64,000 bases of DNA, from positions 124,001 to 188,000 of the forward strand of contig NZ_CP054056.1 of the NCBI RefSeq assembly GCF_013283855.1, written 5' to 3'. This document shows positions 13,610 through 23,986 of the stretch, one piece after another. Under the pieces are notes generated by a model. That model searched no databases, was not told the DNA's origin, and worked only from the letters and a program-made list of their open reading frames with translations. The stretch comes from Aquiluna borgnonia. Lineage in GTDB: Bacteria > Actinomycetota > Actinomycetes > Actinomycetales > Microbacteriaceae. The stretch's first letter is position 1; every line of letters starts with the position of its first letter. The position numbers and the translations under genes were made by a program.

Positions 13610-13712
13610 TCAAGCTACTGGTCTTTTGACTAAGATAGAAAGTCTGTAAACCCCAAATCAGAGTCGGCCACCTGGTCGATGATTTACTACGGATCCATCA
13701 GGAGGACCCACA

Positions 13713-14903
13713 ATGGCTAAGGCGAAATTCGAGCGCACCAAGCCGCACGTCAACATCGGAACCATTGGTCACGTCGACCACGGTAAGACCACTCTGACTG
13801 CGGCAATCACCAAGGTACTTCACGACAAGTACCCAACCCTGAACGCTTCTTACGCGTTCGACCAGATTGACAACTCCCCAGAGGAGAAGCAGCGCGGTAT
13901 CACCATCAACATCTCCCACGTTGAGTACCAGACCGAGAAGCGCCACTACGCACACGTAGACGCTCCAGGCCACGCTGACTACATCAAGAACATGATCACC
14001 GGTGCTGCACAGATGGATGGTGCCATCCTCGTAGTAGCAGCAACCGACGGCCCAATGCCTCAGACCAAGGAGCACGTGCTTCTTGCTCGCCAGGTTGGTG
14101 TTCCTTACATCGTTGTCGCACTGAACAAGTCCGACATGGTTGATGACGAGGAGATCCTAGAGCTCGTTGAGGTTGAGGTCCGCGACCTGCTAAACCAGTA
14201 CGAGTTCCCAGGCGACGACGCTCCTGTAGTGCGCGTTTCCGGTCTAAAGGCTCTTGAGGGCGACGCCAAGTGGGGCGAGTCTGTACTAGCTCTAATGGAC
14301 GCTGTTGACGCAAACGTTCCAGAGCCAGTTCGCGACACCGACAAGCCATTCCTAATGCCTGTTGAGGACGTTTTCACCATCACTGGTCGTGGAACCGTTA
14401 TCACCGGCAAGATCGAGCGTGGCCAGATCAAGGTGAACGAAGAAGTTGAGATCGTTGGTATCCGCGACAAGCAGAAGACCACCGTTACCGGAATCGAAAT
14501 GTTCCGCAAGCTACTCGACTACGCAGAGGCCGGAGAGAACGTAGGTCTACTTCTCCGCGGTACCAAGCGTGAAGAGGTTGAGCGCGGTCAGGTTGTTGTA
14601 AAGCCTGGTTCGGTTACCCCTCACACCAACTTTGACGCCAACGTCTACATCCTTTCCAAGGATGAGGGTGGCCGTCACAACCCGTTCTACGCAAACTACC
14701 GCCCACAGTTCTACATCCGTACCACTGACGTAACTGGTGTTATCACCCTGCCAGCCGGTACCGAGATGGTTATGCCTGGTGACACCACCAACATGACCGT
14801 TGAGCTAATCCAGCCGATTGCGCTGGAAGAGGGACAGCGTTTCGCTATCCGTGAGGGTGGCCGCACCGTAGGTGCCGGTACCGTCACCAAGATCAACAAG
14901 TAA
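13713..14903 (+). CDS. tuf: Elongation factor Tu
   Basis: Delivers aminoacyl-tRNA to the ribosome; 396 aa. P-loop GHVDHGKT is at residues 19-26, with DAPGHADY (the Ala form common in actinobacteria) and NKSD for guanine recognition. The RBS is AGGAGGACCCACA. Leucine codons are strongly biased to CTA/CTG, as in other highly expressed genes here. The 103-nt upstream gap contains TTGACT (13626-13631) and TAAGAT (13631-13636), so a separate tuf promoter is possible, but I could not pair a convincing -35 and -10. A strong terminator follows. Confidence 0.98.
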   Translation: MAKAKFERTKPHVNIGTIGHVDHGKTTLTAAITKVLHDKYPTLNASYAFDQIDNSPEEKQRGITINISHVEYQTEKRHYAHVDAPGHADYIKNMITGAAQMDGAILVVAATDGPMPQTKEHVLLARQVGVPYIVVALNKSDMVDDEEILELVEVEVRDLLNQYEFPGDDAPVVRVSGLKALEGDAKWGESVLALMDAVDANVPEPVRDTDKPFLMPVEDVFTITGRGTVITGKIERGQIKVNEEVEIVGIRDKQKTTVTGIEMFRKLLDYAEAGENVGLLLRGTKREEVERGQVVVKPGSVTPHTNFDANVYILSKDEGGRHNPFYANYRPQFYIRTTDVTGVITLPAGTEMVMPGDTTNMTVELIQPIALEEGQRFAIREGGRTVGAGTVTKINK

Positions 14904-14921
14904 TTCTGTAAGGAATCAGTC

Positions 14922-14956
14922 AAAACCCCCTCGGGAAACCGAGGGGGTTTTGCTTT
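14922..14956 (+). terminator. Rho-independent terminator of the str operon
   Basis: A 13-bp stem, AAAACCCCCTCGG (14922-14934) with CCGAGGGGGTTTT (14939-14951), has a GAAA loop and runs into a T-rich tail. Confidence 0.93.
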
Positions 14957-14988
14957 GCCAAATCATTCAAAATTCGGTCGGATTTAAC

Positions 14989-15018
14989 TTGCACTTCACC
15001 TTTGGCTTGTGGCAGGAT
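14989..15018 (+). promoter_or_regulatory. Candidate promoter of the S10 operon
   Basis: TTGCAC (14989-14994), an 18-bp spacer and CAGGAT (15013-15018) resemble the rpoB promoter (TTGCAG-18-TAGGAT). It would give a leader of about 295 nt. A second candidate -35, TTGACA, lies at 15203-15208, but I see no good -10 at 16-18 bp from it, only CAGCAT at 14 bp. Confidence 0.4.
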
Positions 15019-15317
15019 TGTGGGGTTCACGAGCATTCGTGCCATTTGGCATGAACCACTGCAGGCAGTGTGCACAGGAAACTGGGCCGGCCGCAGCTAA
15101 GGACCAAAAAACTTATCTGAGATCTTTCTCCGGTAACTCGCGAGTTCATTTCTTGCGACACGCCCGAGTCAAGGTGTCGGATCGAGCCCTAGAAATAGGG
15201 CGTTGACAGAAGAACAGTGCATCAGCATCACGGCGGTCAGTAGAGTTCGCATCCGCGGACGGACCTGACCCAAAACCTGTGTGTCCGAAAGGTCACCTAA
15301 AACGGAAGCGAGTCATT
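15019..15317 (+). other. Structured 5' leader of the S10 operon
   Basis: This roughly 300-nt stretch has no credible gene; a 65-codon open frame at 15009-15206 lacks any family signature or RBS. It holds three clear self-complementary elements. One is the 12-nt palindrome AACTCGCGAGTT (15135-15146). One is CGACAC (15156-15161) with GTGTCG (15174-15179). One is GCCCTA (15186-15191) with TAGGGC (15196-15201), closed by a GAAA tetraloop. Leaders of ribosomal-protein operons often bind one of their own products. That this one does is inference. Confidence 0.5.
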
Positions 15318-15626
15318 ATGGCGGCTAACAAGATCCGCATTCGACTGAAGTCGTATGATCACGAGATCATCGACTCGTCGGCGAGCAAAATCGTCGACAC
15401 GGTCACCCGCGCCGGTGCAAAGGTAGTTGGCCCAGTTCCACTGCCCACCGAGAAGAACGTTGTGACGGTCATCCGCTCGCCACACAAGTACAAGGACAGC
15501 CGCGAGCACTTTGAGATGCGCACCCACAAGCGCCTCATTGACATCATCGACCCGACTCCAAAGGCCGTTGATTCGCTGATGCGCCTGGACCTACCAGCAG
15601 ACGTCAACATCGAGATCAAGCTCTAA
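15318..15626 (+). CDS. rpsJ: 30S ribosomal protein S10 (NusE)
   Basis: S10 is a 3'-domain 30S protein and, in other bacteria, the NusE antitermination factor. The open frame begins at 15279, but the ATG at 15318 gives [19 protein letters not shown], the family N-terminus, with GGAAGCGAG upstream; 102 aa. Conserved [11 protein letters not shown] and [11 protein letters not shown] are present. First gene of the S10 cluster. Confidence 0.97.
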   Translation: MAANKIRIRLKSYDHEIIDSSASKIVDTVTRAGAKVVGPVPLPTEKNVVTVIRSPHKYKDSREHFEMRTHKRLIDIIDPTPKAVDSLMRLDLPADVNIEIKL

Positions 15627-15636
15627 GGATTTAGAA

Positions 15637-16293
15637 ATGACTGCAGAGACTAAGACCGTAAAGGGTTTGCTGGGCACCAAGCTCGGCATGACTCAGGGCT
15701 GGGATGAGAACAACAAGCTTGTTCCCATCACCGTCGTTGAGGCTGGCGAGAACATCGTTACCCAAATCAAGAATTTAGAGGCCGATGGCTATGAGGCAAT
15801 TCAGATTGCCTACGGCGCCATTGACCCACGCAAGGCTGACAAGCCAACCACCGGCCACTTCGCTAAGGCCGGAGCCACCCCTCGCCGCTTCCTAGCAGAG
15901 ATCCGCACCGCTGACACCAACTCATACGCAGTTGGTCAGGCACTGGGCGTTGACATCTTCGAGGTCGGCACCAAGGTCGACGTCGTCGGAACCTCAAAGG
16001 GTAAGGGCTTCGCCGGTGTCATGAAGCGCCACGGCTTCGCCGGTATCCACTCCTCGCACGGTGCTCACAAGAACCACCGTAAGCCTGGATCCGTTGGTGC
16101 CGGTACCACCCCAGCCAAGGTCATCAAGGGTAAGAAGATGCCTGGCCGCATGGGATCTGACCGAGTCACCACCATGAACCTAACCCTGCACGGCGTAGAC
16201 CTCGAGCGAGGCCTATTGCTGATCAAGGGTGCCGTCCCAGGTCCTAAGGGCCAGCTGGTGTTTGTTCGCAACGCCGTGAAGGAGAGCAAGTAA
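15637..16293 (+). CDS. rplC: 50S ribosomal protein L3
   Basis: Early-assembly 50S protein near the peptidyl-transferase centre; 218 aa. It begins with [15 protein letters not shown] and contains [14 protein letters not shown] and [13 protein letters not shown], with the Gln of the family methylation region replaced in the usual actinobacterial way. Its TAA overlaps the ATG of rplD by one base. Confidence 0.98.
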   Translation: MTAETKTVKGLLGTKLGMTQGWDENNKLVPITVVEAGENIVTQIKNLEADGYEAIQIAYGAIDPRKADKPTTGHFAKAGATPRRFLAEIRTADTNSYAVGQALGVDIFEVGTKVDVVGTSKGKGFAGVMKRHGFAGIHSSHGAHKNHRKPGSVGAGTTPAKVIKGKKMPGRMGSDRVTTMNLTLHGVDLERGLLLIKGAVPGPKGQLVFVRNAVKESK

Positions 16294-16940
16294 TGCCTAC
16301 CGTTGACGTTATTGACGTGAAGGGCAAGAAGTCCGGATCCGTTGAGCTGCCAGAGGCACTGTTCGACGTCCAGACCAATGTCCCGCTAATCCACCAGGTA
16401 GTGGTTGCCCAGCTGGCAGCTGCTCGCCAGGGAACCCAGTCCGCGCTTCGCCGCGGCGAGGTTTCCGGTTCGGGTAAGAAGCCTTTCAAGCAGAAGGGTA
16501 CCGGCCGCGCCCGTCAGGGTTCGGTTCGTATGCCTCAGCACCGCGGTGGTGGCGTGATCCACGCACCAAAGCCTCGCGACTACTCGCAGCGCACCCCAAA
16601 GAAGATGATTGTGGCTGCTCTGCGCGGTGCACTTTCTGACCGCGCTCGTAACGGCCGCGTCTTCATCATTGACCAGTTTGCTCTGGGAGAGCAGCCATCA
16701 ACCAAGGCAGCAGCAGCTTTCTTGGCTCAGGTTGCAACCAGCAAGAACATCCTGGTCGTGCTGGACCGCTCAGACGAGCTGTCTTACAAGTCGCTACGCA
16801 ACCTGCAGACCGTCCACGTCCTAGCTGTTGACCAGCTGAACGCTTACGACGTGCTGCACGCCGACGACATCGTTTTCACCGCCAGCGCCATGACTCAGTA
16901 CGTCGAGGCCGCTACCCGCACTGAGGAGGTCAGCGCATGA
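16293..16940 (+). CDS. rplD: 50S ribosomal protein L4
   Basis: Lines the nascent-peptide exit tunnel; 215 aa. The tunnel loop is recognisable as [20 protein letters not shown] followed by [16 protein letters not shown]. In E. coli L4 represses its own operon. Whether it binds the structured leader upstream of rpsJ here is not known. Its stop overlaps the rplW start (ATGA). Confidence 0.98.
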   Translation: MPTVDVIDVKGKKSGSVELPEALFDVQTNVPLIHQVVVAQLAAARQGTQSALRRGEVSGSGKKPFKQKGTGRARQGSVRMPQHRGGGVIHAPKPRDYSQRTPKKMIVAALRGALSDRARNGRVFIIDQFALGEQPSTKAAAAFLAQVATSKNILVVLDRSDELSYKSLRNLQTVHVLAVDQLNAYDVLHADDIVFTASAMTQYVEAATRTEEVSA

Positions 16941-17236
16941 GTGCCATCAACAAAGACCCACGCGATGTAATCATCAAGCCAATCATCTCGGAGAAGAGCT
17001 ACACGCTCATCGACGAGGGTAAGTACACCTTCGAGGTGGACCCTCGCTCGAACAAGACCGAGATCAAGCAGGCTGTTGAGCAGATCTTCAATGTGAAGGT
17101 TGACACCATCAACACCCTGAACCGCCAAGGCAAGACCCGCCGCACCCGCTTCGGACTAGGTAAGCGCAAGGACACCAAGCGTGCCATTGTGACCCTGAAG
17201 TCGGGCTCCATCGACATCTTTACCTACATCGGTTAA
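16937..17236 (+). CDS. rplW: 50S ribosomal protein L23
   Basis: Exit-site 50S protein that docks trigger factor and SRP; 99 aa. Conserved [11 protein letters not shown] at the N-terminus and the extended loop [18 protein letters not shown] are present. It overlaps rplD by 4 nt and lies 11 nt before rplB. Confidence 0.97.
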   Translation: MSAINKDPRDVIIKPIISEKSYTLIDEGKYTFEVDPRSNKTEIKQAVEQIFNVKVDTINTLNRQGKTRRTRFGLGKRKDTKRAIVTLKSGSIDIFTYIG

Positions 17237-17247
17237 GGGAGAGACAA

Positions 17248-18081
17248 ATGGCAATCCGTAAATACAAGCCAACGACTCCGGGCCGCCGCGGTTCATCTGT
17301 TGCAGACTTTGCAGAGATCACCCGCTCGACCCCTGAGAAGTCACTGCTGAAGCCACTGCCTAAGACCGGTGGCCGCAACGCAGCTGGTCGCATCACCACC
17401 CGCCACATCGGTGGTGGCCACAAGCGCCAGTACCGCGTGATCGATTTCCGTCGCAATGACAAGGATGGTGTACCAGCCAAGGTTGCGCACATCGAGTACG
17501 ACCCAAACCGTACCGCTCGCATCGCGCTGATTCACTACATCGACGGCACCAAGCGCTACATCATCGCTCCTAACAAGCTAAAGCAGGGCGATGCAATTGA
17601 GCAGGGACCAAACGCCGACATCAAGCCGGGTAACAACCTGCCGCTGCGCAACATTCCAGTCGGTACCGTGATCCACGCTATCGAGCTAAAGCCAGGCGGT
17701 GGTGCCAAGATGGCCCGTTCCGCAGGTGCATCGGTTCGCTTGGTTGCCAAGGATGGCCCAAACGCACAGCTTCGTCTGCCTTCCGGTGAAATCCGCAACG
17801 TAGACGCAAACTGCCGCGCCACCATCGGTGAGGTTGGAAATGCTGAGCAGTCCAACATCAACTGGGGTAAGGCTGGCCGCATGCGCTGGAAGGGCGTTCG
17901 CCCAACCGTTCGTGGTGTCGTTATGAACCCGGTTGACCACCCACACGGTGGTGGTGAGGGTAAGACCTCCGGTGGTCGTCACCCAGTTACCCCTTGGGGT
18001 CAGAAGGAAGGCCGCACTCGTAAGCCAAACCTTCCATCCGACAAGCAAATCGTTCGTCGTCGTTACGTCGGCAAGAAGTAG
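17248..18081 (+). CDS. rplB: 50S ribosomal protein L2
   Basis: Core peptidyl-transferase-centre protein, 277 aa, of normal length. It contains [16 protein letters not shown], the conserved [14 protein letters not shown] with the histidine implicated in peptide-bond formation, and the basic tail [12 protein letters not shown]. The RBS is GGGAGAGACAA. Confidence 0.98.
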   Translation: MAIRKYKPTTPGRRGSSVADFAEITRSTPEKSLLKPLPKTGGRNAAGRITTRHIGGGHKRQYRVIDFRRNDKDGVPAKVAHIEYDPNRTARIALIHYIDGTKRYIIAPNKLKQGDAIEQGPNADIKPGNNLPLRNIPVGTVIHAIELKPGGGAKMARSAGASVRLVAKDGPNAQLRLPSGEIRNVDANCRATIGEVGNAEQSNINWGKAGRMRWKGVRPTVRGVVMNPVDHPHGGGEGKTSGGRHPVTPWGQKEGRTRKPNLPSDKQIVRRRYVGKK

Positions 18082-18092
18082 GAGAACTCTAG

Positions 18093-18374
18093 ATGCCACG
18101 CAGTTTGAAGAAGGGCCCCTTCGTCGACGAGCACCTGATGAAGAAGGTGCGCGTACAGAACGAGGCCAACACCAAGAACGTGATCAAGACCTGGTCTCGC
18201 CGCTCGATGATCGTCCCAGCCATGCTGGGTCACACCATCGCCGTGCACGACGGTCGCAAGCACATTCCAGTTTTCGTCACCGAGACCATGGTTGGTCACA
18301 AGCTTGGCGAATTCGCACCCACCCGCACCTTCCGTGGTCACGTGAAGGACGACAAGAAGGGTCGCCGCGGCTAA
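18093..18374 (+). CDS. rpsS: 30S ribosomal protein S19
   Basis: 30S head protein that contacts S13 and tRNA; 93 aa. It starts [15 protein letters not shown] and ends with [20 protein letters not shown], both standard for the family. The RBS is AGGAGAACTCTAG. Confidence 0.98.
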   Translation: MPRSLKKGPFVDEHLMKKVRVQNEANTKNVIKTWSRRSMIVPAMLGHTIAVHDGRKHIPVFVTETMVGHKLGEFAPTRTFRGHVKDDKKGRRG

Positions 18375-18405
18375 GCCGGGGCGCCTAGAGAGAAGGAACA
18401 GAACG

Positions 18406-18777
18406 ATGGAAGCTATCGCCAAGGTGCGTAACATCCGCGTGACTCCGCAGAAGGCTCGCCGTGTCGTCAACTTGATCCGCGGCAAGCAGGCCACCGAGGC
18501 CCTGGGAATCTTGAAGTTTGCCCCACAGGCAGCATCCGAGCCGATTTACAAGCTCGTTGCCTCTGCGGTTGCCAACGCCAAGGTCAAGGGTGAGAACGTC
18601 GGAGCCATTGTGGACGAGGACGACCTAGTTATTTCTGCCGCTTTTGTGGACGAGGGTGTGACGCTGAAGCGTTTCCGCCCACGTGCTCAGGGACGCGCAT
18701 TCCGTATCAACAAGCGCACCAGCCACATCACTGTGGTTGTTGCAACTCCTGACGAGCTCAAGAAGGCAGGCAAGTAA
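18406..18777 (+). CDS. rplV: 50S ribosomal protein L22
   Basis: Spans the 50S exit tunnel, with a beta-hairpin near the macrolide site; 123 aa. Recognised by [17 protein letters not shown] and by the C-terminal [20 protein letters not shown] tip region. Its TAATG junction overlaps rpsC by one base. Confidence 0.98.
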   Translation: MEAIAKVRNIRVTPQKARRVVNLIRGKQATEALGILKFAPQAASEPIYKLVASAVANAKVKGENVGAIVDEDDLVISAAFVDEGVTLKRFRPRAQGRAFRINKRTSHITVVVATPDELKKAGK

Positions 18778-19526
18778 TGGGTCAGAAAGTCAATCCCTAC
18801 GGCTTCCGCCTAGGAATCACCACCGACCACCGTTCCCGCTGGTTCACTGACAGCGCGAAGAAGGGTCAGCGCTACGCAGACTACGTAGTTGAGGACACCA
18901 AGATTCGTGCATTCCTGCAGGAGAAGCTGGACCGCGCAGGTATCTCTCGCATTGAGCTGGAGCGCACCCGTGACCGTGTTCGCATCGACATCTTCGCTGC
19001 ACGCCCAGGTCTAGTTATCGGTCGCCGCGGCGCCGAGGCTGAGACCTTGCGTTCAGACCTTGAGAAGCTAACCGGCAAGCAGGTTCTGCTGAACATCCTC
19101 GAGGTGAAGAACCCAGAGTCCGACGCCCAGCTGGTAGCCCAGGGAATCGCCGAGCAGCTTGCTGCCCGCGTTGCTTTCCGTCGCGCCATGCGCAAGGGAA
19201 TCCAGGGAGCGCTTCGCAGCGGTTCCAAGGGAATCCGTGTGCAGTGCTCGGGTCGTCTCGGTGGCGCTGAAATGTCGCGCAGCGAGTTCTACCGCGAAGG
19301 CCGTGTGCCACTGCACACCCTGCGCTCGAACATTGACTACGGCTTCTACGAGGCCAAGACCACCTTCGGCCGCATCGGTGTAAAGGTTTGGATCTACAAG
19401 GGTGACCTGACCGCTAAGGAGCTTGCAGCAGTGCAGGCAACCCAGCGCGGTCCTCGCCCAGCTGGCGCTGGCCGTCGCGGCCCACGCCCTGACGCTGCAC
19501 CAGTAGCAGCAGGAAGTGAAGGCTAA
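18777..19526 (+). CDS. rpsC: 30S ribosomal protein S3
   Basis: mRNA-entry-site protein with helicase-type contacts; 249 aa. It starts [20 protein letters not shown] and carries the KH-domain [11 protein letters not shown] region (VIGRRGAE). The S3 C-terminal domain ([20 protein letters not shown]) is followed by an Ala/Gly/Arg/Pro-rich tail, typical of actinobacteria. Confidence 0.98.
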   Translation: MGQKVNPYGFRLGITTDHRSRWFTDSAKKGQRYADYVVEDTKIRAFLQEKLDRAGISRIELERTRDRVRIDIFAARPGLVIGRRGAEAETLRSDLEKLTGKQVLLNILEVKNPESDAQLVAQGIAEQLAARVAFRRAMRKGIQGALRSGSKGIRVQCSGRLGGAEMSRSEFYREGRVPLHTLRSNIDYGFYEAKTTFGRIGVKVWIYKGDLTAKELAAVQATQRGPRPAGAGRRGPRPDAAPVAAGSEG

Positions 19527-19528
19527 GA

Positions 19529-19948
19529 ATGCTAGTTCCTCGCAGAGTAAAGCACCGTAAGCAGCACAGCCCAAAGCGTGCTGGTCACGCAACCGGTGGC
19601 ACCAAGGTCTCCTTCGGTGAGTACGGTATCCAGGCACTAACCCCTGCTTACCTGACCAACCGTCAGATCGAAGCTGCCCGTATTGCAATGACTCGTCACA
19701 TCAAGCGTGGTGGAAAGGTTTGGATCAACGTGTTCCCAGACCGCTCCCTCACCAAGAAGCCGGCCGAAACTCGCATGGGTTCCGGTAAGGGTTCACCGGA
19801 GTGGTGGGTAGTAAACGTCAAGCCTGGCCGAGTTCTATTTGAGCTTTCAGGCGTATCAGAGACCATCGCCCGTGAGGCCATGACTCGTGCGATCCACAAG
19901 CTCCCGCTGAAGGCTCGCATTATCAAGCGTGAAGAAGGTGACGCATAA
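19529..19948 (+). CDS. rplP: 50S ribosomal protein L16
   Basis: Late-assembly 50S protein near the A site; 139 aa. It starts [19 protein letters not shown] and contains [11 protein letters not shown] and [13 protein letters not shown], which includes the arginine hydroxylated in some bacteria. It overlaps rpmC by one base (TAATG). Confidence 0.98.
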   Translation: MLVPRRVKHRKQHSPKRAGHATGGTKVSFGEYGIQALTPAYLTNRQIEAARIAMTRHIKRGGKVWINVFPDRSLTKKPAETRMGSGKGSPEWWVVNVKPGRVLFELSGVSETIAREAMTRAIHKLPLKARIIKREEGDA

Positions 19949-20232
19949 TGATCGGATCCAAGAACCTCACCCCTGAGGACCTAGACAAGATCGAGGACTC
20001 GCTACTAGTTGAGGAGCTGCGCAAGGCAAAGGAAGAGCTGTTCAACCTGCGCTTCCAGTCTGCAACCGGTCAGCTAGACAACCACGGTCGCCTAAAGGCC
20101 GTGAAGCGTGACATCGCTCGTATTTACACCGTGCTGCGCGAGCGCGAGCTCGGCATTCGTGCCGTGCCAGTGGCCGCAGCCCCGAAGACCACCAAGAAGG
20201 CAGCGGCTGAGAAGCCTGCTGAGGAGGCATAA
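19948..20232 (+). CDS. rpmC: 50S ribosomal protein L29, with C-terminal extension
   Basis: Exit-site 50S protein. The two-helix core ([19 protein letters not shown] and the [13 protein letters not shown] end) is intact. The protein is 94 aa instead of the usual 65-70 because of a C-terminal tail, [19 protein letters not shown] and a short acidic end. The tail composition resembles the N-terminal extensions of S17 and L15 downstream. Confidence 0.95.
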   Translation: MIGSKNLTPEDLDKIEDSLLVEELRKAKEELFNLRFQSATGQLDNHGRLKAVKRDIARIYTVLRERELGIRAVPVAAAPKTTKKAAAEKPAEEA

Positions 20233-20234
20233 AG

Positions 20235-20594
20235 ATGGCTGAAGAAAAGAAGACTGCAGCTAAGGCCGCCCCAAAGGCTGCCGCAAAGACCGCGGCACCA
20301 AAGGCTGCAAAGCCAAAGGTTGCCAAGGAAGTTGTCGCTGAAGAGCGCGGTTACCGCAAGTCACGTCGTGGCTACGTGGTCTCAGACAAGATGGACAAGA
20401 CCATCGTTGTCATGGTTGAGGACCGCAAGAAGCACCCGCTCTACGGCAAGGTTATGCGCCTATCTAAGAAGATCAAGGCTCACGACGAGAACAACACCGC
20501 AGGTATCGGCGACCTCGTGCTAATCAGCGAGACCCGCCCACTATCGGCCACCAAGAACTGGCGCCTAGTCGAGATCCTCGAGAAGGCCAAGTAA
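20235..20594 (+). CDS. rpsQ: 30S ribosomal protein S17, with Ala/Lys N-terminal extension
   Basis: Primary 16S-binding protein. The core begins near residue 38 ([19 protein letters not shown]) and contains [12 protein letters not shown] and the [13 protein letters not shown] end. Ahead of it is a roughly 36-residue Ala/Lys/Pro segment with [16 protein letters not shown], nearly identical to a segment of L15. There is no Met between the extension and the core, so it should be translated. Total 119 aa against about 85-95 usual. Confidence 0.96.
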   Translation: MAEEKKTAAKAAPKAAAKTAAPKAAKPKVAKEVVAEERGYRKSRRGYVVSDKMDKTIVVMVEDRKKHPLYGKVMRLSKKIKAHDENNTAGIGDLVLISETRPLSATKNWRLVEILEKAK

Positions 20595-20605
20595 CAAACC
20601 CCTAG

Positions 20606-20630
20606 GGCTAACGGTCGGAAATCGTTAGCC
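20606..20630 (+). other. Hairpin between rpsQ and rplN
   Basis: GGCTAACG (20606-20613) pairs perfectly with CGTTAGCC (20623-20630) around a 9-nt loop. There is no T-run after it, and the rplN RBS (AAGGAG) follows 9 nt later. It lies exactly at the boundary between the S10 and spc clusters, so it may be a processing or attenuation element; role inferred. Confidence 0.5.
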
Positions 20631-20649
20631 AAACAACAAGGAGAAAAAA

Positions 20650-21018
20650 GTGCTTCAGCAGGAATCCAGACTCAAGGTTGCCGATAACACCGGCGCCAAA
20701 GAGTTGCTGACCATTCGCGTGTTGGGCGGATCGCTCCGTCGCTACGCAGGTCTAGGTGACATCATCGTTGCCACAGTCAAGGACGCAATCCCAGGCGGAA
20801 ACGTCAAGAAGGGTGATGTCGTCAAGGCGGTCGTCGTTCGCACCGTGAAGGAGACCCGTCGTCCAGATGGTTCCTACATCAAGTTCGACGAGAACGCAGC
20901 TGTCATCATCAAGAACGATGGCGAGCCACGCGGAACTCGTATTTTCGGGCCCATCGGCCGTGAGCTTCGCGAGAAGAAGTTCATGAAGATCATCTCGCTA
21001 GCACCGGAGGTCATTTAA
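20650..21018 (+). CDS. rplN: 50S ribosomal protein L14
   Basis: Intersubunit-bridge 50S protein of 122 aa with a GTG start and AAGGAG upstream. It contains [17 protein letters not shown], the conserved [10 protein letters not shown] and [21 protein letters not shown]. First gene of the spc-type segment, 55 nt after rpsQ. Confidence 0.98.
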   Translation: MLQQESRLKVADNTGAKELLTIRVLGGSLRRYAGLGDIIVATVKDAIPGGNVKKGDVVKAVVVRTVKETRRPDGSYIKFDENAAVIIKNDGEPRGTRIFGPIGRELREKKFMKIISLAPEVI

Positions 21019-21020
21019 TC

Positions 21021-21371
21021 ATGGCGAAAATCAAGAAGGGTGACCTGGTACAGGTCATCACCGGCAAGAAGCAGGACCGCGGCGGAGACCGCGGCAAGCA
21101 GGGTCACGTGCTATCTGTTCTAGTTGAGCAGAACCGCGTAATCGTCGAGGGTGTAAACGTTGTCACCCGCCACCTCAAGGCTGGCCAGACTGACCGCGGC
21201 AGCAAGACCGGTGGCATTGTCACCCAGGAAGCTCCAATTCACATTTCAAATGTTGCTCTGGTAGACCCAAGCACCAAGAAGCCAACCAAGGTTGGATTCA
21301 AGGTTGAGAAGGCCAAGGATGGCTCGGTCACCAAGACTCGCGTAGCTCGCAAGAGCGGGAAGGACATCTAA
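21021..21371 (+). CDS. rplX: 50S ribosomal protein L24
   Basis: Assembly-initiator 50S protein; 116 aa. KOW-type motif: [27 protein letters not shown], here with a few extra residues (GGDRG) in the loop. Central [13 protein letters not shown] and [17 protein letters not shown] are family hallmarks. Its stop overlaps rplE (TAATG). Confidence 0.97.
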   Translation: MAKIKKGDLVQVITGKKQDRGGDRGKQGHVLSVLVEQNRVIVEGVNVVTRHLKAGQTDRGSKTGGIVTQEAPIHISNVALVDPSTKKPTKVGFKVEKAKDGSVTKTRVARKSGKDI

Positions 21372-21952
21372 TGGCAACCGCAACTAAGAAGGCTGCTGCC
21401 GAGGTCAAGGCCCTTCCTCGCCTCAAGGCTCAGTACCGCAAGGACGTTGTTCCAGTGCTTCAGGCAGAGTTCAACTTCGCCAACCCAATGCAGGTTCCAG
21501 GTCTCACCAAGATCGTTGTGAACATGGGTGTCGGAGCTGCAGCCAAGGAAGGCAAGCTGATCGAGGGTGCAATCCGCGATCTAACCGCCATCACCGGCCA
21601 GAAGCCGATGGTTAACGTCGCCAAGAAGTCCATCGCTCAGTTCAAGCTGCGCGAGGGTCAGCCAATTGGTGCCCACGTAACCCTGCGTGGCGACAGAATG
21701 TGGGAGTTCCTAGACCGCCTGCTCAACCTGTCACTGCCACGTATCCGTGACTTCCGCGGACTATCGCCAAAGCAGTTCGATGGCCGCGGCAACTACACCT
21801 TTGGTCTCTCAGAGCAGTCCATGTTCCACGAGATTGACCAGGACAAGATCGACAATGTCCGCGGAATGGACATCACAGTCGTAACCACCGCCCAGACCGA
21901 TGATGAGGGTCGTGCGCTTTTGAAGGCGCTCGGCTTCCCGTTCAAGGCATAA
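21371..21952 (+). CDS. rplE: 50S ribosomal protein L5
   Basis: 5S rRNA-binding protein; 193 aa. It contains [29 protein letters not shown] and [11 protein letters not shown]. The next gene is rpsH, 71 nt away; the S14 gene (rpsN) often found here in other bacteria is absent, and the gap is too short to hide it. Confidence 0.98.
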   Translation: MATATKKAAAEVKALPRLKAQYRKDVVPVLQAEFNFANPMQVPGLTKIVVNMGVGAAAKEGKLIEGAIRDLTAITGQKPMVNVAKKSIAQFKLREGQPIGAHVTLRGDRMWEFLDRLLNLSLPRIRDFRGLSPKQFDGRGNYTFGLSEQSMFHEIDQDKIDNVRGMDITVVTTAQTDDEGRALLKALGFPFKA

Positions 21953-22023
21953 ACCCCCCAATTGAGAAAGGTCCCTGAGCTTGTAAAGCGCTGGGAAACC
22001 ACCTCGAGAAAGAAGATAAATAA

Positions 22024-22422
22024 ATGACAATGACAGACCCGGTAGCAGATTTTCTGACCCGGCTGCGCAACGCTAACAACGCTCACCACGAGTCGTTGAG
22101 CCTGCCTTACTCCAAGCTAAAGGGCAACATCGCTCAGATCCTGAAGTCCGAGGGTTACATCGAGGACTTCAAGGTTGAGGACGCCACGGTCGGCAAGACC
22201 CTGACGGTTGACCTGAAGTTCGGCCCAAACCGTGAGTCCAGCATCGCTGGCATCAAGCGTGTCTCCAAGCCAGGTCTTCGCGTTTACGCCAAGTCCACCG
22301 AGCTGCCAAAGGTCCTCGGCGGCCTGGGCATCGCCATCCTGTCCACCTCATCCGGTCTGCTAACCGACCGTCAGGCTGCCAAGAAGGGAGTAGGCGGAGA
22401 AGTCATCGCCTACGTCTGGTAA
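22024..22422 (+). CDS. rpsH: 30S ribosomal protein S8
   Basis: 16S central-domain assembly protein; 132 aa. It starts [17 protein letters not shown] and ends with [26 protein letters not shown], typical of actinobacteria. A second in-frame Met two codons in is equally possible as start. S8 regulates the spc operon in E. coli; no such site was identified here. Confidence 0.97.
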   Translation: MTMTDPVADFLTRLRNANNAHHESLSLPYSKLKGNIAQILKSEGYIEDFKVEDATVGKTLTVDLKFGPNRESSIAGIKRVSKPGLRVYAKSTELPKVLGGLGIAILSTSSGLLTDRQAAKKGVGGEVIAYVW

Positions 22423-22428
22423 TCACGC

Positions 22429-22965
22429 ATGTCACGTATTGGAAAGATGCCAATCCCGCTGCCAGCGGGTGTAACCGTTGCAATCAACGGTCAGGATGTT
22501 TTGGTCAAGGGACCTAAGGGCGAACTTTCGCTCACCGTCTCCGAGCCAATCAAGGTAACCCTTGATGAGAACACCGTGATCGTTTCCCGTCCAGATGACG
22601 AGGCCAAGTCCAAGTCTCTGCACGGTCTAACCAGAACTTTGATCGCCAACAATGTCCACGGTGTTTCCACCGGATTCCGCAAGGCTCTAGACATCGTTGG
22701 AACCGGTTACCGCGCTGCCTCCAAGGGCGAGAACATTGAGCTCGCACTCGGCTTCAGCCACCCGGTAGTTGTCACCCCACCAGCAGGAATCACCCTGAGC
22801 GTTGAGGGAAACAACAAGATTGTTGTCACCGGAACCAGCAAGCAAGCCGTCGGCGAGGTTGCTGCAAACATTCGCAAGTTGCGCAAGCCAGAGCCTTACA
22901 AGGGCAAGGGTGTGCGCTACGAGGGCGAGAAGGTTCGTCGCAAGGCCGGAAAGAGTGGTAAGTAA
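22429..22965 (+). CDS. rplF: 50S ribosomal protein L6
   Basis: 50S protein near the GTPase-associated centre; 178 aa with the internal duplication of the family. It begins [15 protein letters not shown] and ends with the conserved [16 protein letters not shown] and a basic tail. It is 6 nt downstream of rpsH. Confidence 0.98.
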   Translation: MSRIGKMPIPLPAGVTVAINGQDVLVKGPKGELSLTVSEPIKVTLDENTVIVSRPDDEAKSKSLHGLTRTLIANNVHGVSTGFRKALDIVGTGYRAASKGENIELALGFSHPVVVTPPAGITLSVEGNNKIVVTGTSKQAVGEVAANIRKLRKPEPYKGKGVRYEGEKVRRKAGKSGK

Positions 22966-22967
22966 TC

Positions 22968-23327
22968 ATGGCTACTAAGTCAAAATCAGCTGCTCGTGAC
23001 AAGCGTCACGGCCGCCTACGCAAGAAGATTGAGGGCACTGCAGCTCGTCCTCGTTTGGTTGTTACCCGTTCGGCACGTCACGTGTTCGTTCAGGTAGTGG
23101 ACGACGCCAAGGGTCACACCCTTGCCTCGGCCTCAACCATGGAGGTTGAGCTTCGCAAGGCCGACGGCACCAAGACCGACAAGGCAGCAGTGGTTGGCAA
23201 GCTAATCGCTGCCCGCGCCAAAGAGGCCGGTGTCACCGAAGTTGTATTCGACCGTGGCGGTAACCGCTATGCAGGCCGCGTTGCAGCAATTGCAAACGCA
23301 GCTCGCGAGGAAGGACTGGCACTGTGA
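22968..23327 (+). CDS. rplR: 50S ribosomal protein L18
   Basis: 5S rRNA-binding protein; 119 aa. It contains [19 protein letters not shown] and [24 protein letters not shown]. Its stop codon overlaps the GTG start of rpsE (GTGA). Confidence 0.97.
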   Translation: MATKSKSAARDKRHGRLRKKIEGTAARPRLVVTRSARHVFVQVVDDAKGHTLASASTMEVELRKADGTKTDKAAVVGKLIAARAKEAGVTEVVFDRGGNRYAGRVAAIANAAREEGLAL

Positions 23328-23986
23328 GCGACGAGAAGAAGGAACTGGAAGTGGCAGAAGCTACCGTGGCAGCAGATGCCACAACCGTTGACCCTAACGA
23401 GCGCGAGCAGCGTCGTGGATCGCGTGAGCGCGGCCCTCGCACTGAGCGTCGTGACCGTGAGGAGACCAAGAGCCCATTCCTGGAGCGCGTTGTAACCATC
23501 AACCGTGTTGCCAAGGTAGTCAAGGGTGGTCGTCGCTTTGCCTTCACCGCACTTGTTGTGGTTGGCGATGGCGAAGGCTTAGTTGGTGTCGGTTACGGCA
23601 AGGCCAAGGAAGTTCCAGCTGCGATTGCCAAGGGCGTTGAGGACGCGAAGAAGAACTTCTTCCGCATCCCACGCTCCGGCTCGACCATCCCGCACCCAGT
23701 TCAGGGTGAGGCTGCTGCCGGTGTGGTTCTACTGCGCCCAGCTGCTGAGGGAACCGGTGTTATCGCCGGTGGTCCAGTTCGCGCCGTGCTGGAATGCGCT
23801 GGAGTGCACGATGTGCTTTCCAAGTCGCTCGGCTCCTCGAACACCCTAAACATTGTTCACGCCACCGTGGCAGCACTGCGTCAGCTCGAAGAGCCAAACG
23901 CTGTTGCAGCTCGCCGTGGCAAGGCCCTGGTAGAGGTAGCTCCGGCTCGCCTACTCCCAGCCAAGACTGAAAAGGCAGGTGCCTAA
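23324..23986 (+). CDS. rpsE: 30S ribosomal protein S5
   Basis: Decoding-fidelity protein; 220 aa with a GTG start. The double-stranded RNA-binding-like N domain begins near residue 50 ([19 protein letters not shown]), followed by [14 protein letters not shown] and [15 protein letters not shown] charged N-terminal extension of about 45 residues, acidic then Arg-rich, precedes the core, as in many actinobacteria. Confidence 0.97.
   Translation: MSDEKKELEVAEATVAADATTVDPNEREQRRGSRERGPRTERRDREETKSPFLERVVTINRVAKVVKGGRRFAFTALVVVGDGEGLVGVGYGKAKEVPAAIAKGVEDAKKNFFRIPRSGSTIPHPVQGEAAAGVVLLRPAAEGTGVIAGGPVRAVLECAGVHDVLSKSLGSSNTLNIVHATVAALRQLEEPNAVAARRGKALVEVAPARLLPAKTEKAGA

Noticed and set aside
13626-13652. 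TTGACT ... TAAACC as a tuf promoter
   Set aside because: The spacer is only 15 bp and the -10 is poor; mentioned under tuf but not listed as a feature.
15009-15206. 65-codon forward frame in the S10 leader
   Set aside because: No RBS, no family match, and it runs through hairpins; treated as leader RNA.
15203-15228. TTGACA as the main S10 promoter
   Set aside because: Good -35, but the only -10-like hexamer (CAGCAT) is at 14 bp, which is too close.
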